Origin: Chitinophagaceae bacterium
GTDB taxonomy: Bacteria > Bacteroidota > Bacteroidia > Chitinophagales > Chitinophagaceae
Reading direction: 5' to 3'
NCBI GenBank assembly: GCA_025963615.1
Contig: JAOQAL010000793.1
Coordinates: 1 to 6,443, forward strand
Length of the DNA stretch: 6,443 nt
Part shown: one piece after another, positions 1 to 5,034 of the stretch
Layout: each line of letters opens with the position of its first letter
Numbering within the stretch: position 1 is the first letter of the stretch
Notes under the pieces: generated by a model
The model's input: the letters and a program-made list of their open reading frames with translations, nothing else
Database searches by the model: none
What the model was told of the DNA's origin: nothing
Translations under genes and position numbers: made by a program

Positions 1-242
1 TTGATCTTTACTCTTTCCCGATGGCAGGAATACCAGCTTTGTTCCACATGCCTGTTAGAAGCCATCAAAAAGTGCCAATCGCCTTCCAGTGTAAAATTTC
101 CATTCTCAAAATCAAATTTTATATCAACTAATGGCAAATGGGTTGCAAACTGGTGGCCATCGGTATTATGCACAGCCGCCATGGCCACTGCAGAAGGTGT
201 AATTGCGTATGCAAAATATTTAAGGGGAATTTGCTTTTCCAT
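1..242 (-). CDS. Hypothetical protein, N-terminal 80 residues (cut by left window edge)
   Basis: The minus strand is open from the window edge to an ATG at 242, with an in-frame TAA four codons upstream of that ATG, so the start is well constrained. The protein begins MEKQIPLKYFAYAITPSA and continues with a mixed hydrophilic/aromatic composition (for example the stretch LEGDWHFLMASNRHVEQ around residues 51-67). There is no signal peptide or membrane segment, so a cytoplasmic protein is likely. A good Bacteroidota-type -7 element lies 22 bases upstream of the ATG, as expected for a real gene start. I do not recognise the family, and the C-terminal part is outside the window. The opposite strand is also open here (1-288), but its translation starts at TTG, is low in charged residues and ends in a hydrophobic run, so I take it as a shadow. 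No function is assigned. Confidence 0.6.
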   Translation of the reverse strand, partial: MEKQIPLKYFAYAITPSAVAMAAVHNTDGHQFATHLPLVDIKFDFENGNFTLEGDWHFLMASNRHVEQSWYSCHRERVKI

Positions 243-263
243 TTCTTTTATTTACTTGCTATC

Positions 264-271
264 CAAACCTA
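264..271 (-). promoter_or_regulatory. Bacteroidota-type -7 promoter element TAGGTTTG
   Basis: Read on the minus strand this is TAGGTTTG, a full match to TAnnTTTG, the -7 consensus of the Bacteroidota primary sigma factor. It ends 22 bases before the ATG of the left-edge gene, which would give a leader of about 15 bases. The expected -33 TTG is not clear: the best candidate about 20 bases upstream reads TTTTC. It probably drives the left-edge hypothetical gene separately from the amidase gene. Confidence 0.5.
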
Positions 272-370
272 CCAAAGTAGCGGCATGAAAATGGCTATAA
301 TCGTTGAATAGGCAAAGACAATCGGCAAAAAGGAGAAATGAAGCGAATCAAGACAGGGCAGTTTATCAAA

Positions 371-410
371 GAAATAACACAAAGGCGGGAGGTCATTCAT
401 TTACCAGCCT
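371..410 (-). terminator. Possible weak terminator after the amidase gene
   Basis: Starting seven bases after the amidase stop, the minus strand can fold as AGGC-T-GGT (410-403), a nine-base loop, then ACC-TCCC-GCCT (393-383), an imperfect hairpin with an internal bulge. It is followed by a T-rich but interrupted tail (TTTGTGTTATTTCTTT). The stem is short and the tail is not a clean U-tract. Its position between the amidase stop and the next promoter is what supports it. The rest of the 243-416 spacer shows nothing else that I can support. Confidence 0.25.
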
Positions 411-416
411 GTATTA

Positions 417-1217
417 TTAATACTGGCTGCTTACCTGGTACAATACTTTATATTGATCCTCACTTAATCCTATGGTCGTATCCTGCAACCAATGACGCTT
501 AAAAGAAGCGATAACGGCTGAGGTATCTTTCATATCGTAACCAATGACACGTAGCGCCTGCAGATGATCAAAATTTGGAGGCACAGTCACACACGAAGTA
601 TCACCAAACCAATAACCAAAACCATTATCCGCTAACTGTTTCCACGGAAACCTCCAGTTTGGATCCACTTTGCGGCCGGGTGCAATATCGCCATGACCAA
701 TAAAATTGGCGGCCGGTAAGTTAAAGGATCTTTTTAAGCGGCCCAGTAATTCTATCAGGCTGTTAATTTGTGGTTCAGTGAAATATTCAAACCCATTATT
801 GTCAAGTTCGATGCCGATACTGCTACTGTTAATATCTGTATTGTTTCCCCACCGGCTTAGACCGGCCTGCCATGCCCGCAGGTAATCGTTGAGCATGTGG
901 TGCACGGTACCATCCTTACAAATAACATAATGAGCACTTACTTTTGATTTTTCATTGGTAAACGTATTTATAGTTTGTTCACAGGCGTTTTGCGCGGTGT
1001 GGTGAATAATCACAAAATTGGGGCGGCGCATATCGAAGTTTGTTGTTCCGGCCCGGAAAGGTTCATTGCTTACAGAATCCTCCAGCGGGAATCGCGTCAG
1101 GATTTTAGCGAACGCACGAGCCTGTTTTTTATACTTTTTATTTGCGGTTGCATAAGGATTGCGGGAGCAAGCAGAAGCCAGTAAAATAATAAATACAGTT
1201 AAAATTAATCTGTTCAT
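417..1217 (-). CDS. AmiD-like lipoprotein N-acetylmuramoyl-L-alanine amidase
   Basis: This is a zinc amidase (Amidase_2/PGRP fold) that cleaves the bond between N-acetylmuramic acid and L-alanine in peptidoglycan or its fragments. The 266-residue product begins with a lipoprotein signal peptide ending LLASAC (Cys17 would be lipidated), so it should be anchored in the envelope facing the periplasm. Zinc ligands by comparison with AmpD are His72 (in IIHHTA), His175 and Asp185 (in GHGDIAPGRKVD). Lys183 and Glu137 (in SIGIEL) match AmpD's catalytic Lys and Glu. The tail (about 215-266, FDHLQALRVIGYDMKD onward) resembles the C-terminal peptidoglycan-binding-like helical domain of E. coli AmiD, an outer-membrane lipoprotein of similar length (276 residues). 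I chose ATG 1217 over an in-frame TTG at 1241, because the TTG adds eight residues in front of a normal signal peptide. The gene ends with TAA and sits 100 bases after glk. Family assignment is firm; AmiD orthology and exact substrate are inference. Confidence 0.93.
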   Translation of the reverse strand: MNRLILTVFIILLASACSRNPYATANKKYKKQARAFAKILTRFPLEDSVSNEPFRAGTTNFDMRRPNFVIIHHTAQNACEQTINTFTNEKSKVSAHYVICKDGTVHHMLNDYLRAWQAGLSRWGNNTDINSSSIGIELDNNGFEYFTEPQINSLIELLGRLKRSFNLPAANFIGHGDIAPGRKVDPNWRFPWKQLADNGFGYWFGDTSCVTVPPNFDHLQALRVIGYDMKDTSAVIASFKRHWLQDTTIGLSEDQYKVLYQVSSQY

Positions 1218-1238
1218 TTTTAATTTATTATTTGTGCG

Positions 1239-1245
1239 CAAAATA
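1239..1245 (-). promoter_or_regulatory. Possible -7-like element upstream of the amidase gene
   Basis: The minus strand reads TATTTTG, one base shorter than the Bacteroidota TAnnTTTG element. It ends 22 bases before the chosen ATG, the same distance as the better promoter of the left-edge gene. A TTG lies about 24 bases upstream, slightly outside the usual 17-23 base spacing. If real, it would let the amidase be expressed independently of glk, and it would place the TTG codon at 1241 inside the promoter rather than in the coding region. Confidence 0.25.
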
Positions 1246-1317
1246 GCAAAACATTGGATAGACAGGAAACAATTAAAGCAGGCTCGTAGTGAAAAGATTC
1301 CTCTTCTATCGGTTCAA

Positions 1318-2340
1318 TTACATGTTATAAGCTCCGTAATAGGCAGCGCCCAGTAAAGGGGTTTTATCATTTAATATAACATTCACCGGGGTTTGCCGGA
1401 GCAGGGTTTCCATCCTGTCGCTTTCAAAAAACAAAGTTTGCCATTTCTCCTTTTGTAATAAAGGCAGGATTTTAGGAGGAATGCCGCCCCCGAGAAAGAG
1501 ACCGCCGGTCGCTTTATACTTCAATACCAGGCTTGATGATTCGGTAGCAAGATAACGGACATATAATTCCATGGTCTGGCTGCATACTTCATCTTTTCCG
1601 GCAATCGCATTTTCGCTAATAACGGCAGCTGGATCTTCTGTTTCCATTTCTTTCATTAACCATTCCGGCGTCTTATTCTTTTTTTCTTCTGTAAGAAACC
1701 GGAATATATTATGTATGCCCGGGCCGCATATTACGTGCTCCCAGCAGATATAATTAAATTGTTTGGCCAACCAGTTATACAATTCAAAATCAAGTGCTGT
1801 ACGGCTGGCGAAAGCGCTGTGTCCTCCTTCTGTCGCAAAGGGATGATACCGTTTTCCATCCCAATATAAGCCAGCCTCACCCAAACCCGTGCCGGGGGCT
1901 ATTATGGCGATGTTACCCTGTTGTGTATTATTACCTTCATCCAGCTTGCATAATTCTCCGGGTTCCAATCCCGCCAACCCGAAAGCAGTTGCTTCGAGGT
2001 CATTAATAAACGAAATATGCTGCACCTGCAATTCTTTTTGCATAGCGTCCCTATCAAGTCTCCAGGGAAGATTTGTAAGTTTTACTTTGCCGTCAATGAC
2101 AGGACCGGCAACAGCCATGCATATCTTTCCAGGCAACTGGTCCTCGCCGGCAAACTGCCGGATGATTGCCGTGAGCGAGGAAAAATCTTTGGAATGAAAA
2201 CTCTGTTGTCGTAAAATGGTGAGTCCTTTTTCTCCTGGCTGGTATAAAGCGATATTTACTTTGGTACCTCCGATATCACCTGCAAGAATTGTATCTTTTT
2301 TACCAGCATCATAATTTTTAAAGGCGACGGGAATAAGCAT
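1318..2340 (-). CDS. glk: Glucokinase (Glk family, ATP-dependent)
   Basis: Cytoplasmic hexokinase-fold enzyme that phosphorylates glucose to glucose-6-phosphate with ATP, feeding glycolysis. It has 340 residues against 321 for E. coli Glk. The difference includes an N-terminal extension of about 15 residues before the phosphate-1 motif AGDIGGTK (20-27), which I recall as common in Bacteroidota homologues. Further motifs are MAVAGPV (75-81), FINDLEA with the presumed catalytic Asp114, IAPGTGLG (147-154), EGGH (Glu171, His174), Glu201 before the CGPG segment, and LFLGGG (281-286). The glucose contacts Asn113, Asp114, Glu171, His174 and Glu201 line up with E. coli Asn99, Asp100, Glu157, His160 and Glu187. 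The motifs are those of the non-ROK bacterial glucokinase family (PF02685), without the ROK zinc cysteine cluster. The start is ATG 2340, with no clear Shine-Dalgarno. The 56-base gap to the upstream gene has no convincing promoter, so co-transcription is likely. Confidence 0.93.
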   Translation of the reverse strand: MLIPVAFKNYDAGKKDTILAGDIGGTKVNIALYQPGEKGLTILRQQSFHSKDFSSLTAIIRQFAGEDQLPGKICMAVAGPVIDGKVKLTNLPWRLDRDAMQKELQVQHISFINDLEATAFGLAGLEPGELCKLDEGNNTQQGNIAIIAPGTGLGEAGLYWDGKRYHPFATEGGHSAFASRTALDFELYNWLAKQFNYICWEHVICGPGIHNIFRFLTEEKKNKTPEWLMKEMETEDPAAVISENAIAGKDEVCSQTMELYVRYLATESSSLVLKYKATGGLFLGGGIPPKILPLLQKEKWQTLFFESDRMETLLRQTPVNVILNDKTPLLGAAYYGAYNM

Positions 2341-2396
2341 ACATATTTTTTAAAAAAAGGATCCTGAAATTACGGTGTGTTTATCCTTACACTTTA

Positions 2397-4778
2397 TCAT
2401 TCGATAAGCTGTTCCACATGGGCCAGCCTTCCATCCGAAGTCATGCCTTCGATCACTACACGGAAAAAGTCGCTTACATCATTATTATAAAATGTGAGTG
2501 TTGCCTGGCGTTTACCGGGGTAAAGAATAACATTAGGATTCCAGTATATCGTAGTTCGAAAATCTTTTTCTTCATTCCGCCTGTCAAACGTTCCATAGTT
2601 AGGAGAATAAAACTGCCGCACCCCGGTATACCCATACACAATATTATTGGATAGTCCTTTGCCTGGTACGGGTTTTACATCACCACCCCGACGGGTATAA
2701 ATAGCGATAGCTCCACCTGACCCTCCACCAAAGGCCCCAATAAATGGCGGACGGAATACTTTTATATAGGCCACGTCGCTAACATTCACCGTTGAGATCA
2801 GACTTACATCGGTTGGCATTTCATCTAAAAAAAGTGCCGGCGTACTTCCCCGCCACTGCAGAGAAGTGTTGGCACCTGAGGTACTAATTTGCAAGCCTGC
2901 CACTTTCCCCTGTAAATAAGTGAAAATATTCATCGCGCTTCCAGAAAACGGATCATGCAACAGGTCAAACTGGTAGCCATCCCCGCTAGTGAATAATCCC
3001 GATGTATATTTTTCATCCAGTACCTGGATAGGCGATTTTGTTTTAGCTTTTACCACCACTTCTTCCAACACTTTTCCCGCTACCATATCCCGTATGCGGT
3101 TAGCTTCTGAGGCCAGTAAACTATGCCTGTAGTTACCTGCAGTATCAATTAAAGGAAACAAGGTGCTGCCGGCTGTGTTAGCCGGGGGTGACATGCGGTT
3201 ATCCATAAACTGTACTGAAGCATCACTTAACACTGAATTTTTGGAGAATGTGTAGTAAACGCGGATGGTATCATAAAAAATCTTTTCGGGATCATTGAAT
3301 GTGCCATCAGGTAAGATAGGCATCAGAACCGTTTTGCTGGCGGAATCTTTTTGTTTTACGAACATAATAATATTACCTGCCCCCCTGAATTGCGAAGGCA
3401 GTACACCGAAAATTTTTCCCGATAACGAGAGGTAAGAAGAATCTCTCGGGTAACTGATCTTGGGAAATTTCCCTTTTACGACATCCTCCCAGTTAAAGCG
3501 GCGCCAGCCATGCGTAAGCATCACCAGGTCGAGGTGCTGCGCTACGGAATCATCGTCATTGGAAAAATAATAGGCTGAATTGAATACCTGACCGCGTAAT
3601 TGACTGGTTAATAAAAGATGTGAAATAATGTTATTACTGCTATCGGTATCAATATTCTCATCCGTTACGGATATGGACAGAGAAGCTTGTAAACTGTCAG
3701 GAATTGAAATCTGTATTTGATTTTTCGCGCGTTTACTTAAGCCGTATTGTTTCACTTCCATTAGTGGTTGAAAAACGGATTCATAGTTATTTACGTAGGT
3801 TATCCGTTCGGCTAATGGTTTCCATTTATCATCCAACACCGTCACGGTAAGAATTCCGGTAGGAAGATTTTGGGTTGGGATGCTTTTTTGCACCGGGCCT
3901 TTGTTGGTATTCTCGGTAATTTCAAATACCTTATTTTGATACATGGTGCCGACAATATGAATATCCGATGAACCCTGCGCCAGATCGGGAGTGAAATTAA
4001 TATTCAGAATTCTTTTTGTTCCCGTTACGGTCACCTGCATTGAAATGCCGCTTTGTTTAATGGCGGGCAAGGGGGTTATATGGTCTGTTCCTTTTTCATC
4101 TTTCCATTTAGCGGTATAGGTAGTATTTGCTTCCGGCACCAATAAAAAATAACCCATGCCATCATGAAGATTACGAAGGGGAGAGAGGGTCTTGCCTTTA
4201 CTATCTGTAATGGTGCCTTTCAATTTTATCGGCCGTCCCCATTGATCATTCGCTTTAAAAGCAATTTTGTTACTAATACCTGCCACGGCATCACCTCCTT
4301 CAGGAAAAAATTGCAGCGAAGGGATAACAGTCTTATCATTTTTAGAAGAGGCGCTGGTTGATGAAAGCACGCGGACATCTTTGTTATAAAGAAACGCAGT
4401 ATCAAAATTGAGCATCCATTTCGTATAGCCCCGTACATGAACGGATTTCCCGGTATAATCGGTGGGAATTTCGAACTGTCCGTTGGCAGCGGAATTGATA
4501 ACCGGGTAAGCACCGTGCAATACTATCTTGCCTTTTTCATCTGTCCAGTCAAGATATACTGTTTTGGCAGCCCCGGCAGGATAGATATCTTCCATCAGGT
4601 AAGCCTTAAACCAGATGGTTTCACCTGTAGCATAACTTGATTTATCGAAATGCAGGTACATCCGTTCCTGGCTATATTTACCGGCGTACACCGAAAGAGT
4701 GGAATCTATGTTTTGCGCGTTGGCGTATGAACCCTGAATGAGGAAAATCCAAACAATAAGACAACAATTTATTCGCAC
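2397..4778 (-). CDS. Exported MG2 (macroglobulin-like) / TonB-receptor plug fusion protein without a beta-barrel
   Basis: 793-residue envelope protein of unknown function. A signal peptide (residues 1-21, hydrophobic core CCLIVWIFLI, cleavage likely after ANA) fits a GTG start at 4778. No ATG lies in frame between that GTG and an upstream TAG, and the next Met would lose the signal. Residues about 35-135 form an MG2 domain of the alpha-2-macroglobulin type (YLHFDKSSYATGETIWFKAY). Residues about 150-560 are beta-rich segments, probably further macroglobulin or Ig-like domains. LEEVVVKAK (571-579) leads into a plug domain (about 605-698) with NIFTYLQGKVAGLQI, QWRGSTPALFLDE and GGGSGGAIAIYTRRGG. 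Only about 95 residues follow, including RTTIYWNPNV and a beta-rich end, far too few for the usual 22-strand TonB receptor barrel, and there is no sign of frameshift or truncation. The protein should be periplasmic or at the inner face of the outer membrane. Related proteins are known in Bacteroidota, usually annotated only as plug-domain proteins. The stop is TGA. Confidence 0.88.
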   Translation of the reverse strand: MRINCCLIVWIFLIQGSYANAQNIDSTLSVYAGKYSQERMYLHFDKSSYATGETIWFKAYLMEDIYPAGAAKTVYLDWTDEKGKIVLHGAYPVINSAANGQFEIPTDYTGKSVHVRGYTKWMLNFDTAFLYNKDVRVLSSTSASSKNDKTVIPSLQFFPEGGDAVAGISNKIAFKANDQWGRPIKLKGTITDSKGKTLSPLRNLHDGMGYFLLVPEANTTYTAKWKDEKGTDHITPLPAIKQSGISMQVTVTGTKRILNINFTPDLAQGSSDIHIVGTMYQNKVFEITENTNKGPVQKSIPTQNLPTGILTVTVLDDKWKPLAERITYVNNYESVFQPLMEVKQYGLSKRAKNQIQISIPDSLQASLSISVTDENIDTDSSNNIISHLLLTSQLRGQVFNSAYYFSNDDDSVAQHLDLVMLTHGWRRFNWEDVVKGKFPKISYPRDSSYLSLSGKIFGVLPSQFRGAGNIIMFVKQKDSASKTVLMPILPDGTFNDPEKIFYDTIRVYYTFSKNSVLSDASVQFMDNRMSPPANTAGSTLFPLIDTAGNYRHSLLASEANRIRDMVAGKVLEEVVVKAKTKSPIQVLDEKYTSGLFTSGDGYQFDLLHDPFSGSAMNIFTYLQGKVAGLQISTSGANTSLQWRGSTPALFLDEMPTDVSLISTVNVSDVAYIKVFRPPFIGAFGGGSGGAIAIYTRRGGDVKPVPGKGLSNNIVYGYTGVRQFYSPNYGTFDRRNEEKDFRTTIYWNPNVILYPGKRQATLTFYNNDVSDFFRVVIEGMTSDGRLAHVEQLIE

Positions 4779-4811
4779 TGGTTTCTGTTTTATACTTAAT
4801 AAATAATGATG

Positions 4812-4826
4812 GCTGTAAATTACAGC
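4812..4826. promoter_or_regulatory. Perfect 15-bp palindrome, possible operator
   Basis: The sequence gctgtaa-a-ttacagc is a perfect inverted repeat of two 7-bp arms around one central base, lying 34-48 bases upstream of the GTG start of the MG2-plug gene. On the minus strand its centre overlaps TAATTTAC, a poor (two-mismatch) -7-like sequence that has TTTTG 20 bases upstream (4843-4847). A dyad over a possible promoter core is a typical repressor-site arrangement. The regulator and the promoter use are inference, and the one-base centre argues against an RNA hairpin. Confidence 0.4.
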
Positions 4827-4842
4827 AGTAAGCTAAACGAAA

Positions 4843-4860
4843 CAAAACGTTAACAGTTTG
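4843..4860. repeat. Interrupted 18-bp dyad centred on GTTAAC
   Basis: The + strand reads CAAA-AC-GTTAAC-AG-TTTG, with 14 of 18 positions symmetric about a central GTTAAC. It lies just upstream of the 15-bp palindrome, in the leader of the MG2-plug gene. It may be a second protein-binding site, or part of the region contains a -33-like TTTTG (minus strand 4847-4843). An 18-bp imperfect dyad in A/T-rich DNA can arise by chance. Confidence 0.25.
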
Positions 4861-4898
4861 GCAACAAAAAAATTTATCTCCCGGTTGATATTGGAAGG

Positions 4899-4906
4899 CA
4901 AATTTA
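4899..4906 (-). promoter_or_regulatory. Bacteroidota-type -7 promoter element TAAATTTG
   Basis: The minus strand reads TAAATTTG, a full TAnnTTTG match, inside the intergenic region before the MG2-plug gene. No TTG is found at the expected 17-23 base spacing upstream. If used, it gives a leader of about 115 bases that contains both dyads at 4812-4860. It is the best consensus match in this region, but A/T-rich DNA yields such matches by chance. Confidence 0.35.
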
Positions 4907-4957
4907 TAAACAATATTACATCGGCTTCGATATAGCGTATTAGTAGAAAGTAGGTCA

Positions 4958-5032
4958 AGGAATTATAATCATTCCTGGACCGGAGTGGCTATTAGTCCAG
5001 CCGCCTGGGTCAGGTTGGGACGGTCAGACCCA
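4958..5032 (-). other. Cluster of three hairpins just after the icmF stop
   Basis: On the minus strand, within 80 bases of the icmF stop, three 6-bp stems can form: TGGGTC/GACCCA (5032-5027 with 5011-5006, 15-base loop), CTGGAC/GTCCAG (5000-4995 with 4980-4975, 14-base loop) and AGGAAT/ATTCCT (4976-4971 with 4963-4958, 7-base loop). The second and third share two bases, so they compete in part. No clean T-run follows. They may form the 3' end or a stability element of the icmF transcript. The rest of the 4779-5034 spacer holds only the promoter and dyad candidates listed separately. Confidence 0.3.
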
Positions 5033-5034
5033 CA

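Noticed and set aside
269..400. A 43-codon minus-strand ORF with a hydrophobic C-terminal half (LPIVFAYSTIIAIFMPLLW), possibly a small membrane protein.
   Set aside because: It has no ribosome-binding signal, begins inside the putative amidase terminator hairpin, and its stop overlaps the TAGGTTTG promoter element. The composition is what T-rich noncoding sequence would give. It would need conservation to be believed.
1889..2197. A 102-codon plus-strand ORF antisense to glk.
   Set aside because: The opposite strand codes for clearly conserved glucokinase motifs, and the plus-strand translation has no domain or start signal.
417..2340. A functional link between glucokinase and the amidase as a peptidoglycan-recycling pair.
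   Set aside because: Glk shows the glucose-contact residues of the ordinary glucokinase family, the amidase is an envelope lipoprotein, and the two are separated by 100 bases with a possible promoter. Adjacency alone does not support a shared pathway.
2346..2357. The T6A6 palindrome as a regulatory site.
   Set aside because: A homopolymer junction in an A/T-rich leader is expected by chance and has no other supporting feature.
2352..2388. AAGGAT/ATCCTT stem followed by seven T residues between the MG2-plug gene and glk, resembling an intrinsic terminator.
   Set aside because: The stem is six pairs with a 20-base loop and little GC. The T-run ends only 11 bases before the glk ATG, leaving no room for a separate glk promoter. 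A chance A/T-rich spacer in a co-transcribed pair is more likely.
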